From Eggerthella sp. CAG:298 (GTDB lineage: Bacteria > Actinomycetota > Coriobacteriia > Coriobacteriales > Eggerthellaceae): a stretch of 31,832 nucleotides of DNA. Positions 1 to 7,489 of the stretch are shown in pieces. Both the position numbers and the translations under genes were made by a program. How positions within the stretch are numbered: position 1 is the first letter of the stretch; every line of letters begins with the position of its first letter. The stretch covers positions 1 through 31,832 of the forward strand of contig FR895139.1 of NCBI GenBank assembly GCA_000435675.1. Direction: 5' to 3'. The notes below the pieces were generated by a model, which was given only the letters and a program-made list of their open reading frames with translations, did no database searches and was not told the DNA's origin.

Positions 1-1344
1 GCGCGCAAGAAGAAGGGGCTTCCGCGCCGCAGACGCAAGAACTCGCGCACCACTGCCTACGAGCTGACCATCCGCGTTCCGGACGAGTACCGCGCGTACT
101 TCAACGGCAAGAAGAAGCTCACGAGAACCGTGTTCGCCCTGAACGAGAAAGACGACCTCAAATCGCAGGTCGAGGCCTTCGAGGACGAGAAGAACGCAAA
201 GCTTGAGGATAAGCTTGCTCAGCGGGGCCAGAGAATCGTCTCAGAGCGGCAGGAACGCACTTCCCGGGCGTTCATGGGCTTAGGCGATTACGCCCAGCGC
301 TATGTCGACATCCGAAGTAACGGTTCCATCGGCGAGGAGACCCAGCGCAATGAGCGTAACTATCTTCGCTACGTGAAGGCTGCTATCGGGAGCATAGCCA
401 TATGCGACCTCACCTCCGAAGACATAGAGTTTTGCCTGCTTCAAGTGCCGAAACTCTCGGAAAAGTGGGCCAAGGAGAAAAGAGCAGCTCTTGAGGCTAA
501 CCGTAAGACGGCCGACTGGTGCAAGCGCTCCCACAAGAAGCTCAAACCCCTGGCGCCTATCAGAGTGGCCGGTCCCGACCTTCAGGCCAAGGTGCTCAAG
601 TTCATCCGTGAAGTGCTCAACTATGCCTGCGAGAAGGAAGACATCCAGAGAAATGTAGCGAAGGCCAAGTTCCTCACACGTCTTTTCAAGAAGAGCAAGC
701 CGCTTATCGACCCACTTATGCCAGACGAAGCTGCCAGGTTCCTGAAGGCCGTCGAAGCGCTGCCGATCGACTTTTTGAAGTTAGCATTGCTGCTTTTGTT
801 GAACACCGGAATGAGGCCCGAAGAGATGCAGGCTATACGTCCTGGAAACTTCATCTTTGACGAAGCGGAGACGGTCGTTGAGATCACGAGTGTTGTGAAG
901 GGCAAGGGAACGAAGATCGTTGATTATCCGAAGTCCGACGCCTCGCGCCGATCTGTGCCCCTTGACACGTACACCGCAGAAGTCGCAAAGCAGTGGATCG
1001 CTATGAAGCGTGCACTTATGGCTGAAGCGAGACTCAAGTTCACGATGAGCACGCCCCTCATTGGACCTCTTGATGTTCCTTACACCTACCGGACATTCCA
1101 CACGTACTGGGAGGAGTTTTGCCGCAAGGCTGCATTCGAGGACGTCAGACCCTACGCGCTGCGCCACACTTTCGCCACTCTGAACCTGGCAAACGGGGAG
1201 AACATCAAGACGGTATCGGTGTTATTGGGTCACAAAAGCTCAGCTTACACGCTCGACTTATATGCCGGATATGTACCTATGACCGGAGTTGGGCTTGGAA
1301 CTCGGTGCATGAACTTCCTGAGATCCTACGATGTTGCCGCTTAA
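1..1344 (+). CDS. Tyrosine recombinase / phage-type integrase, 5' end outside window
   Basis: The reading frame is open from base 1, so the start lies upstream of the window; a GTG at 130 is only an internal candidate. The visible product (about 447 residues) has a basic arm-binding-like N-terminus, a SAM-like core-binding region, and a C-terminal catalytic domain. Catalytic residues can be placed: Arg in TGMRPEE (codon at 814), a beta-hairpin Lys in PKSDASRRSVPL, Arg in YALRHTFAT (codon at 1162), His in LLGHKSS (codon at 1231) and the nucleophile Tyr in LDLYAGY (codon at 1261). The usual His of HxLRH is Tyr here, a substitution seen in many family members. The gene ends 61 bp before tRNA-Gly, which is a common integration target. 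It probably belongs to an integrated element lying to the left. The family call is firm; activity is inferred. Confidence 0.93.
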   Translation, partial: ARKKKGLPRRRRKNSRTTAYELTIRVPDEYRAYFNGKKKLTRTVFALNEKDDLKSQVEAFEDEKNAKLEDKLAQRGQRIVSERQERTSRAFMGLGDYAQRYVDIRSNGSIGEETQRNERNYLRYVKAAIGSIAICDLTSEDIEFCLLQVPKLSEKWAKEKRAALEANRKTADWCKRSHKKLKPLAPIRVAGPDLQAKVLKFIREVLNYACEKEDIQRNVAKAKFLTRLFKKSKPLIDPLMPDEAARFLKAVEALPIDFLKLALLLLLNTGMRPEEMQAIRPGNFIFDEAETVVEITSVVKGKGTKIVDYPKSDASRRSVPLDTYTAEVAKQWIAMKRALMAEARLKFTMSTPLIGPLDVPYTYRTFHTYWEEFCRKAAFEDVRPYALRHTFATLNLANGENIKTVSVLLGHKSSAYTLDLYAGYVPMTGVGLGTRCMNFLRSYDVAA

Positions 1345-1364
1345 TGGATTATTCATCTGGTTTA

Positions 1365-1394
1365 TTCTGAGATATGAATCCTTTGCGGTATAAT
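1365..1394 (+). promoter_or_regulatory. Probable promoter of tRNA-Gly
   Basis: There is a perfect TATAAT at 1389-1394, 11 nt before the mature tRNA 5' end. A weak -35 (TTCTGA, 1365-1370) lies 18 bp upstream. It sits between the integrase stop and the tRNA, so the tRNA has its own promoter and was not disrupted by any integration. Confidence 0.6.
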
Positions 1395-1405
1395 CCGATT
1401 ACATC

Positions 1406-1479
1406 GCGGGTGTAGTTCAATGGTAGAACTCCAGCCTTCCAAGCTGGTCACGCGGGTTCGATTCCCGTCACCCGCTCCA
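1406..1479 (+). tRNA. tRNA-Gly, anticodon UCC
   Basis: A full cloverleaf of 74 nt with encoded CCA. The acceptor stem GCGGGTG pairs with CACCCGC, the discriminator is T, and the CCA is at 1477-1479. The anticodon stem CCAGC/GCTGG holds the loop CTTCCAA, giving anticodon TCC at 1438-1440. The T-arm is GCGGG-TTCGATT-CCCGT. It is followed directly by an intrinsic terminator and then by a duplicate of its own 3' tail. Confidence 0.97.
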
Positions 1480-1544
1480 GGAAAACTATTAAGCCAAGGC
1501 AGACTGTCTTGGCTTTTTTGTTTCAACAAGGTAGAGGGAATCGA
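1463..1544. repeat. Direct repeat, copy 1 (tRNA-Gly 3' tail plus terminator)
   Basis: These 82 bp are repeated exactly at 1654-1735 (offset 191 bp). The repeat starts in the 3' half of the tRNA T-arm. It covers the 3' acceptor strand, CCA and terminator, and ends inside an inverted copy of the T-arm. Confidence 0.95.
1491..1519 (+). terminator. Intrinsic terminator of tRNA-Gly
   Basis: Stem AAGCCAAG / CTTGGCTT around a 9-nt loop, followed by a run of T. It begins 12 nt after the tRNA CCA. An identical copy lies at 1682-1710. Confidence 0.85.
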
Positions 1545-1547
1545 ACC
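1536..1547 (-). repeat. Inverted copy of the tRNA-Gly T-arm
   Basis: GGGAATCGAACC here is the exact reverse complement of GGTTCGATTCCC at 1455-1466 in the T-arm of tRNA-Gly. It lies just after the terminator. The tRNA-Pro locus has the equivalent arrangement at 25255-25266. Confidence 0.85.
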
Positions 1548-1653
1548 GATGAGGTGGATTTCCGTAAAGAAAACGTGCCGGTGGCACGTTTTTAGGAAAT
1601 CGCCTGAGCAATCTGCGATTGCGAGGGTTCAGATTTGCGCAGCAAATCTGGAG
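1548..1653. other. Hairpin-rich spacer between the two tRNA-Gly tail copies
   Basis: No credible ORF. The stretch is dominated by perfect inverted repeats. GATTTCC (1557-1563) pairs with GGAAATC (1595-1601), enclosing a 9-bp hairpin AAACGTGCC/GGCACGTTT (1571-1591). GCAATC/GATTGC is at 1608-1622 and CAGATTTGC/GCAAATCTG at 1630-1650. The last hairpin sits inside a decayed T-arm: GGGTTC just before it and CCCGTCACCCGC just after it match the tRNA. So the second tail looks like a tRNA 3' end split by a small hairpin. Confidence 0.7.
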
Positions 1654-1735
1654 TCCCGTCACCCGCTCCAGGAAAACTATTAAGCCAAGGCAGACTGTCT
1701 TGGCTTTTTTGTTTCAACAAGGTAGAGGGAATCGA
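1654..1735. repeat. Direct repeat, copy 2 (tRNA-Gly tail plus terminator)
   Basis: Exact 82-bp copy of 1463-1544, including the tRNA 3' acceptor strand, CCA and the terminator stem (1682-1710). It ends 21 bp before the stop of the convergent MATE gene. Its terminator could therefore also catch read-through between the two converging genes. Confidence 0.95.
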
Positions 1736-1756
1736 CCCCTTACACACCCTCATGCA

Positions 1757-3094
1757 TTATTTAGCGAGCGAGAAATAGCGCTTGTAGAAAAGTGCGATGC
1801 AGATGCCGCAAACGATCAACGAGAGCACTTCAGCAACAGGCACCGCGCACCACACGCCCGTTATGCCCCATAACGTCGAGAACGAGATCAAGCAGATGAG
1901 CACGAATACGAAACTGCGCAGTGTAGAGATGAGTGCGGAAATGCCACCATTCGAAAGCGCAGTGAACATATTCGAGGTCATAAGGCTGAATCCTGCGAAC
2001 AAGAAACCTGTTGCGAAGATCCTTAAACCCCCGCTTGCCATAGCGAACAATTCGGTCCCGGGCGCAACGAAGATCCCTACCAAGAATTCGTTGCCGAACA
2101 TGCAGGCCGCATAGAGAATGACCGACGCAGCCGCGATGAACACATAGGCATCGCGCACCACTCGACGCAGTCGCACACGATTCTGCGCCCCAAAGTTATA
2201 GCTGATGATCGGCGCGATACCACTCGCAAAGCCATACAACCCTGCCGTGAAGAGGAACTCAAGATAGAGGATGACCGTGATCGCCGCAACACCCGCTTCA
2301 CCGGCAAGGCGAAGCATGATGAGGTTATAGGAAAGCGTGATGACCATCGCGGCAAGATTCGAGATCATCTCCGATACCCCATTGGCACAGCTCTTCAAGA
2401 TCATACGCGGACGATTCATGATGCGCCCGAAATGAAGGCTGTGCTCCTTATCGAAGAAGTAGATGAGCGCGATCACCACAGGAATGCAGGTCGCAAGCCC
2501 TGTCGCAAGCGCTGCTCCCCTGATCCCCATTCCCACCACCACGATAAGAACGTAATCCCCAACGATGTTGAATACACCAGAACAAAGCGTTGCGATAAGA
2601 CCGATCTGAGGCTTTCCTGCCGTGATGAAATAGCTCGAGAACATGAGCTCGAGCACCCAAGGTGCCAAGAATCCAACGATGTAATAGCAATACTCCTTGC
2701 AGTACGGCATCAGTATCTCGGTTGCACCAAGCAAACTCAAGATCGGCTCCATGAAAACAAGAAGCAAGACCATGAGCACCAGACCGAGAATCGTGCCGAA
2801 GAACACGAGCGTGCTCAAGTTATCGAACGCCTGCTGCTCTTCTCCTTCGCCGATATTCTTCGCGATAACTGCAGAACCACCAGCGCCGAGCATCACCCCG
2901 AAGCCCATCACGAGCGAGAAGAGCGGATTGACGATGTTGAGCGCAGAGAGCGCATCGACCGAAACGAACTGCGCAACGAACACCCCATCGACCATCGTAT
3001 AGATGGACGTGAAGAGCATCATGCACACGGTAGGGAGCGCGTATTTCAGCAATCCCCACGCGCCGAAGTTTTGAGCGATCCTGTTTTCAGACAT
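1757..3094 (-). CDS. MATE family multidrug/Na+ antiporter (MepA-like)
   Basis: A 445-residue polytopic membrane protein, the usual MATE length, with about 12 hydrophobic segments arranged as two similar halves. The N-terminal signature around residues 30-60 (SIYTMVDGVFVAQFV, then ALSALNIVNP) is typical of the MepA/DinF side of the family. Such proteins export cationic drugs or dyes in exchange for Na+ or H+; the substrate here cannot be told. The ATG start has an AAGGA ribosome site about 8 nt upstream. It is a single gene converging on tRNA-Gly, and about 160 bp separate it from the thioesterase on the same strand. Family certain, substrate unknown. Confidence 0.93.
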   Translation of the reverse strand: MSENRIAQNFGAWGLLKYALPTVCMMLFTSIYTMVDGVFVAQFVSVDALSALNIVNPLFSLVMGFGVMLGAGGSAVIAKNIGEGEEQQAFDNLSTLVFFGTILGLVLMVLLLVFMEPILSLLGATEILMPYCKEYCYYIVGFLAPWVLELMFSSYFITAGKPQIGLIATLCSGVFNIVGDYVLIVVVGMGIRGAALATGLATCIPVVIALIYFFDKEHSLHFGRIMNRPRMILKSCANGVSEMISNLAAMVITLSYNLIMLRLAGEAGVAAITVILYLEFLFTAGLYGFASGIAPIISYNFGAQNRVRLRRVVRDAYVFIAAASVILYAACMFGNEFLVGIFVAPGTELFAMASGGLRIFATGFLFAGFSLMTSNMFTALSNGGISALISTLRSFVFVLICLISFSTLWGITGVWCAVPVAEVLSLIVCGICIALFYKRYFSLAK

Positions 3095-3231
3095 AGAACA
3101 TCCTTAAGAACGAAAAGACGAAACGACCGTCGATCAGCCTTGATGACTATTCGACATCATGCGCATTTCACCTGTTCTGACACAAGATAGCGCACAAGAT
3201 ACATTAGTTATCTCTCGTTCCTACATCGCAA

Positions 3232-3669
3232 TTACGCCTCGGGTTGTTCGATCTTCTTATACGTTGCATAGAGCTCAGGCATGACCTTCTTCACCGCACA
3301 TGGCTTGAAGGTTTCCGTCGATACCACTGCGTGCGTGGTAGAGCCCGTGATGCGCGGCTTCGCCGTTTCGGGATCCTCACCCTTGGCGAAGATGCGATAG
3401 CTATAGGTGGTGCGCACCGCACTCGCTTGCGAGATGCGCGTATAGATCGTTGCAGTTTCACCGAACTTGAAGGGAACGCCATATGAGATATGCGCATCGA
3501 TCACAGGACATTGATACCCATCCGCTTCGATCTGAGGATATGGAAAACCGATCTCCTCCAACAAGCGGCAGCGTGCCACGTCGAACCAGCTGAAATAGTT
3601 CGCATGGTAGACAACGCCCATGCAGTCGGTCTCCGAATAACGCACTTCGATATCTGTCACGAACTCCAT
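3232..3669 (-). CDS. Acyl-CoA thioesterase, hotdog fold (YbgC/FadM-like, 4HBT)
   Basis: The product is 145 residues. Near the N-terminus ETDCMGVVYHANYFSWFDVAR carries the Asp and GVVYHANY signature of the 4-hydroxybenzoyl-CoA thioesterase/YbgC group, which hydrolyses acyl- or aryl-CoA esters in the cytoplasm. I chose the ATG at 3669 because GGGGAG lies 7 nt upstream. A GTG 30 nt further out has no such site. It is divergent from the prenyltransferase, with under 100 bp between them. In MenA contexts such enzymes can be DHNA-CoA thioesterases; that role is possible here but only inferred from the neighbour. Confidence 0.88.
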   Translation of the reverse strand: MEFVTDIEVRYSETDCMGVVYHANYFSWFDVARCRLLEEIGFPYPQIEADGYQCPVIDAHISYGVPFKFGETATIYTRISQASAVRTTYSYRIFAKGEDPETAKPRITGSTTHAVVSTETFKPCAVKKVMPELYATYKKIEQPEA

Positions 3670-3687
3670 TGCTACACTCCCCATCTT

Positions 3688-3719
3688 TTGATCTCGCACT
3701 TAATACTAACTTATATAAT
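3688..3719 (+). promoter_or_regulatory. Possible promoter of the prenyltransferase gene
   Basis: A perfect TATAAT at 3714-3719 lies in the divergent intergenic region. TTGATC at 3688-3693 is a weakly spaced -35: 20 bp to TATAAT, or 18 bp if TATATA at 3712 is used. This argues against translation starting at the TTG at 3719. Confidence 0.4.
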
Positions 3720-3739
3720 TGAACGCAGAAGAGATGTTT

Positions 3740-4714
3740 ATGGAGAGAGGTACCGTGGAACAGAGAAACAACCGCAGGTCAGTTGAAAAAGCTTTCGAGC
3801 CGCTCACGCCAAAGCTCTGCTTCCAACTCATGGCGCCTCACACGCTCGCACCTTCGATCCTTGCGCTCACCTTCACGCTCGTATTCACCACGGTCACGTT
3901 CTCAGGAAGCGTGAACCTTCTTCTGTTCGCGGTCCTGTTCGTCATCTGCACGCTGATGCAAGCGGCGGCGAACACCTTGAACGATTACTTCGACTACAAA
4001 AAGGGCACCGATTCGCTCGAGAACTCCTCTGAAGATGCCTTCGATGCGGTGCTGGTCTACCATCGCTTGAACCCGAAGCACGTGCTCGTATTCGCTATCG
4101 CGCAACTGGTCATCGCTGCGATCCTCGGCTGCTATATCGTTTCTCTTTCAGGACTCACCGTGCTGGTGATCGGTATCATCGGCGCGCTCGTGGTGGTCAT
4201 CTATTCCGCAGGCAAGACGCCTCTTTCCTATCTTCCGATCGGCGAAGTTGCGATCGGTTTCACCATGGGCGGGCTCATTCCTCTGGCCTGCGTCTACGTT
4301 CTTTCTGGTGTGCTCGACTGGTGGCTCATGCTCACCGGGCTTCCGCTCATGATCGGCATCGGCATGATTCTCGCCACGAACAATACGTGCGACATCGAAA
4401 AGGACATCGCTTCGAAGCGCCACACCCTCGCCGTCACGCTCGGTCGCGAACAGGCACCGATGTTCTATAAGCTCGCGCTCATCGTATGGATGGCAGTAAT
4501 GCTCATCCTTGAGCTGTGCTTCTACACTCCTGGCGTGGTGATGGGGATCTTGATGATCTGCGCAGCCTTCCCGGTTTTGCGCGCCCTGTTCGCTAACCCC
4601 TTGAACCAGAACTCCCGCGATGGCGCTATGGCTCAGATCATCAGCTTGAACATCATCTTCATCTCGTTCTATTGTCTGGCGATCGCGATCACGCCGATCG
4701 TCTCGTTCATCTAG
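3740..4714 (+). CDS. menA: UbiA-family prenyltransferase, probably 1,4-dihydroxy-2-naphthoate polyprenyltransferase (MenA)
   Basis: A membrane protein of about 324 residues with 8-9 hydrophobic segments. Both Asp-rich motifs of the UbiA superfamily are present: NDYFDYKKGTD (about residues 81-91) and CDIEKDIASKR (about 217-227). These bind Mg2+-diphosphate of the polyprenyl donor. MenA joins a polyprenyl chain to DHNA, giving demethylmenaquinone. The start is uncertain: ATG 3740 has a weak GAAGAG, while GTG 3755 has GAGAGAGG 4 nt upstream. The 3' end converges on gluQ with 7 bp between the stops and no visible terminator. MenA is favoured over other UbiA members because of length and motif spacing; this is not proven. 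Confidence 0.85.
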   Translation: MERGTVEQRNNRRSVEKAFEPLTPKLCFQLMAPHTLAPSILALTFTLVFTTVTFSGSVNLLLFAVLFVICTLMQAAANTLNDYFDYKKGTDSLENSSEDAFDAVLVYHRLNPKHVLVFAIAQLVIAAILGCYIVSLSGLTVLVIGIIGALVVVIYSAGKTPLSYLPIGEVAIGFTMGGLIPLACVYVLSGVLDWWLMLTGLPLMIGIGMILATNNTCDIEKDIASKRHTLAVTLGREQAPMFYKLALIVWMAVMLILELCFYTPGVVMGILMICAAFPVLRALFANPLNQNSRDGAMAQIISLNIIFISFYCLAIAITPIVSFI

Positions 4715-4721
4715 GCATTAT

Positions 4722-5672
4722 CTAAGAACCATTCTCGGCATGCCGCGTTGGTGGCTGCCAAACGATCGTGCGCTTTCCTTCGAGCGCGCTCAAGCATGCC
4801 TCGCGCTTGAGTTCTGCGATGCTCATCGCTTCCCATTCAGGGATGATGCCAGAGCAATACGCGAGATACCCCAAGATCGCCTCTGCGTTCAAGCCCAAAT
4901 CATCGATAAGGTAGCTGAGCGATGCATCCTTGTTGCGCTTAGAGAGCTTGCGTCCGTTCTCATCTACGAAGATCGGCACATGGCCATAAACAGGCGTGGG
5001 CAAACCGAGCAATCGTTGAAGGTAGATCTGCTTGGGTGTTGACGTGAGCAAATCAACGCCACGTACGACCGAATCGATACCCGAAGCAGCATCATCGACC
5101 ACCACCGCAAGCTGATAAGCGAACACCCCATCACTGCGCTTGATGATGAAATCCCCTGCTTCACGCACAAGATCGAAGCAGCTCTCGCCCTGAAATGTGT
5201 CAGCAAAGCACAGCGGGCTTGGAGCAGCAGCCACATCAAGGCGCAGCGCATAGCGCTCGCAAGACATGCGTTCACTGCGCACTTCAGCTGAGATGCCCTT
5301 GCAGGTGTTTTGATAGATGAACTCTTCCCCAACATGAGGGGCACGGGCGCTATGCAAGTCAGCGCGGGTGCAGAAACAGGGATACACGAGCCCTTGCGCC
5401 TCAAGCCCCTCGCATGCACGCAGATAGTGTTCCTGCTGGTCTTCGGCACTTTGATAGACGACCACATCGACCCATTCGAAGCCAAACCATGTCAGATCGC
5501 GCATGATCGTATCGATATGCTGCTGCTTGGAGCGATCGGGGTCAAGGTCTTCGATGCGCAGCACCATCTCATCGGCAACGAGCGCCGCGATAAGGGACGC
5601 GAAGATATTGCCGATATGGAACCGTCCCGAAGGGCTCGGTGCAAAACGACCGCGAAGATGCGGCCGTTTCAT
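4722..5672 (-). CDS. gluQ: Glutamyl-Q tRNA(Asp) synthetase (GluRS-like paralogue)
   Basis: The 316-residue protein matches the catalytic half of glutamyl-tRNA synthetase without the C-terminal anticodon domain. FAPSPSGRFHIGN near residues 10-22 is the HIGH-type motif. KLSKR near 242-246 is the KMSKS-type motif. CFC near 99-101 and Cys 124 (YQNTC) match the zinc site seen in GluQ. The family transfers Glu onto queuosine 34 of tRNA-Asp. The ATG at 5672 lies 4 nt after the paaK1 stop, so translation is probably coupled. An earlier ATG at 5699 would overlap paaK1 by 23 nt and adds nothing conserved. It is last in the long minus-strand run. A non-discriminating truncated GluRS is the only real alternative. 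Confidence 0.9.
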   Translation of the reverse strand: MKRPHLRGRFAPSPSGRFHIGNIFASLIAALVADEMVLRIEDLDPDRSKQQHIDTIMRDLTWFGFEWVDVVVYQSAEDQQEHYLRACEGLEAQGLVYPCFCTRADLHSARAPHVGEEFIYQNTCKGISAEVRSERMSCERYALRLDVAAAPSPLCFADTFQGESCFDLVREAGDFIIKRSDGVFAYQLAVVVDDAASGIDSVVRGVDLLTSTPKQIYLQRLLGLPTPVYGHVPIFVDENGRKLSKRNKDASLSYLIDDLGLNAEAILGYLAYCSGIIPEWEAMSIAELKREACLSALEGKRTIVWQPPTRHAENGS

Positions 5673-5676
5673 CTCA

Positions 5677-6996
5677 TTAGTTTCTGCGATCGGTAACATG
5701 TTTCGTCTTGCCGAAACTGCGCTCGATCCCGCCTGGCTCGATGAGCTTCACATCGGAGGAGACGAGCATCGTGTCCTTGAGCTTGGTCTGGATCTGCTTG
5801 CAGAAGCGATCCATCTCTTCGAAGGAATCGCTGAACGCTTCTGGCAGCAGCTCGACCATGATGACCATATGATCGAGTCCGTTATCGTTATCGACTTCGA
5901 TGCGATAGTGCGGACTCACGCCTTCGATGCTAGCCAGGATGTCCTCCACCTGCGAAGGGAACACATTCGTTCCGCGGATGATGAGCATATCGTCGGTGCG
6001 GGTACGTACCTTCTTCATGCGCGCATGAGTGCGTCCGCATGCGCACGGATCAGTGATCACATAGCTCAGATCGTGCGTGCGGTAACGCAGCACCGGGAAC
6101 GCCTGCTTGTCGAGCGGCGTGAGCACTAGCTCGCCCGGCACGCCCTCAGGCAGCGGCTCGCCGGTCTTTGGATCGACGATCTCCCAGAAGAAATGATCCT
6201 CCGCGATATGCTGCATGTCGCGACACGCAAGGCATTCACCTGAAACGCCCGGACCCATCACTTCGGTGAGGCCGTAATTATCGGTGCAGATGATGTGCAT
6301 GCGGCGCTCGATCTCTTCTTTGAGCGCCGGCGGACAAGGTTCGCCACCGAAGAGCCCGATGCGCAAGCTCGAGTTCTCCCAATCGAAACCATGCTTCTCG
6401 CCATATTCGCACATGTGCATCGCATAGGAAGGTGTGGCGATGAGCACGGTGGTCTGGTAGTCGTTGATCATCATGAGATGACGTTCGGTATTGCCCGACC
6501 CTGCCGGAATGACCATGCAACCCAGATGCTCAAGACCATAGTGCAGTCCGAAGCCACCGGTGAACATGCCATAGCCAAATGCCATCTGAACGCGGTCCGA
6601 AGGCACCACGCCTGCCATCTGGGCCAAGCGCGCGATGCAATCACGCCAGATATCCAGATCGTGATCGTTGTACCCCACCACGATCGGCTTTCCCGTGGTG
6701 CCCGACGAAGCATGCAGGCGCACCACATCATCGAGCGGAATGGCGAAAAGACCGAACGGATAGGTGTCGCGCAGCACTGACTTGTCCGTGAAGGGAAGCT
6801 TGCGAATGTCTTCGAGCGTTTGAATATCGCCCGGCACCACTCCCAGTTCCCCCATCTTCTCGCGATACCATGGCACGCGCTCATAGGTCCACGCAACCTG
6901 ATCCTTGAGCTTTGCAAGCTGCAGCGCGCGGATCTCTTCACGCGACATGGTTTCGATCTCGGGTTGGAACATCGGGGTGATCACTGTATTGCTCAT
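5677..6996 (-). CDS. paaK: Phenylacetate-CoA ligase family protein (PaaK), copy 1
   Basis: An AMP-forming aryl-acetate CoA ligase of 439 residues, the usual PaaK length. SSGTTGKP (about 97-104) is the phosphate-binding loop, YGLTE (about 241-245) the A5 motif, and RYRTHDLS with TRTDDML follow in order. The C-terminal GKTKHVTD holds the expected catalytic Lys. The family makes phenylacetyl-CoA or related aryl-acetyl-CoA from the acid, ATP and CoA. I chose ATG 6996 over an upstream TTG because PaaK proteins begin a few residues before the FQPEIETMSREE stretch. The ribosome site is weak (GAGAA). It lies 77 bp after ACT1 and next to iorAB. The reverse, ATP-yielding direction is conceivable in a fermenter but cannot be read from sequence. 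Confidence 0.92.
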   Translation of the reverse strand: MSNTVITPMFQPEIETMSREEIRALQLAKLKDQVAWTYERVPWYREKMGELGVVPGDIQTLEDIRKLPFTDKSVLRDTYPFGLFAIPLDDVVRLHASSGTTGKPIVVGYNDHDLDIWRDCIARLAQMAGVVPSDRVQMAFGYGMFTGGFGLHYGLEHLGCMVIPAGSGNTERHLMMINDYQTTVLIATPSYAMHMCEYGEKHGFDWENSSLRIGLFGGEPCPPALKEEIERRMHIICTDNYGLTEVMGPGVSGECLACRDMQHIAEDHFFWEIVDPKTGEPLPEGVPGELVLTPLDKQAFPVLRYRTHDLSYVITDPCACGRTHARMKKVRTRTDDMLIIRGTNVFPSQVEDILASIEGVSPHYRIEVDNDNGLDHMVIMVELLPEAFSDSFEEMDRFCKQIQTKLKDTMLVSSDVKLIEPGGIERSFGKTKHVTDRRN

Positions 6997-7073
6997 GGGT
7001 TCTCGATTCTGATACAAAATAGAAGGGACGGAAGAAGGTAAGGAATGCTAGTAGCGCGCAGGCAACAAGCGCA

Positions 7074-7487
7074 TTACGCTGAGAAATCAACCTGCGAAAC
7101 GAGTTCGACCGGTTGTTCAGCCAAGGCAGCTTCCGCGCGCGCAACATCTTCGACACCGACCGCGATATAGGTCGAGATGAGCGAGTAAGAATACTTCACG
7201 TTCATATCTTGCTGAGCGATCACATCGAACACGCGCACCAGCTCACCTGGTTCATCGATGAGCTTCAAGCAGAGCACATCAGCCTGCTTGACCGCCATGC
7301 CCTTCGCCTCGAGCACTTCAAAAGCGCGCTGCGGCTTGTCGACCACGAACCGTGCGATGCCATAATCGCCAGTATCGCTTAACGCATAGCCTTTCACGCT
7401 GATATCGTTCTCCACGAACACTTCGAGCACGCGCTTCAGGTGACCGACCTTGCTCTCGATGAAAACACTTAACTGGGCAACAGCCAT
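7074..7487 (-). CDS. Tandem ACT-domain regulatory protein, copy 1
   Basis: The 137-residue protein consists of two ACT folds: about residues 4-66 (QLSVFIESKVGHLKRVLEVF) and about 70-130 (VLCLKLIDEPGELVRVFDVI). ACT pairs bind amino acids and regulate metabolic enzymes. No catalytic domain is attached. AAGGAGAG lies about 6 nt before the ATG. It starts 2 bp after the iorB stop and precedes paaK1. A paralogue at 11755 follows paaK2. The context suggests sensing of an aromatic amino acid or its product; the ligand is inferred only. Confidence 0.9.
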   Translation of the reverse strand: MAVAQLSVFIESKVGHLKRVLEVFVENDISVKGYALSDTGDYGIARFVVDKPQRAFEVLEAKGMAVKQADVLCLKLIDEPGELVRVFDVIAQQDMNVKYSYSLISTYIAVGVEDVARAEAALAEQPVELVSQVDFSA

Positions 7488-7489
7488 AG

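Noticed and set aside
1420..1873. Short open frames over the tRNA-Gly region
   Set aside because: They read through the tRNA, terminator and repeats, and one overlaps the MATE end; none has a plausible start.
2432..3190. Plus-strand open frame rich in His/Arg/Glu opposite the MATE gene
   Set aside because: The odd composition comes from reading hydrophobic codons in antisense.
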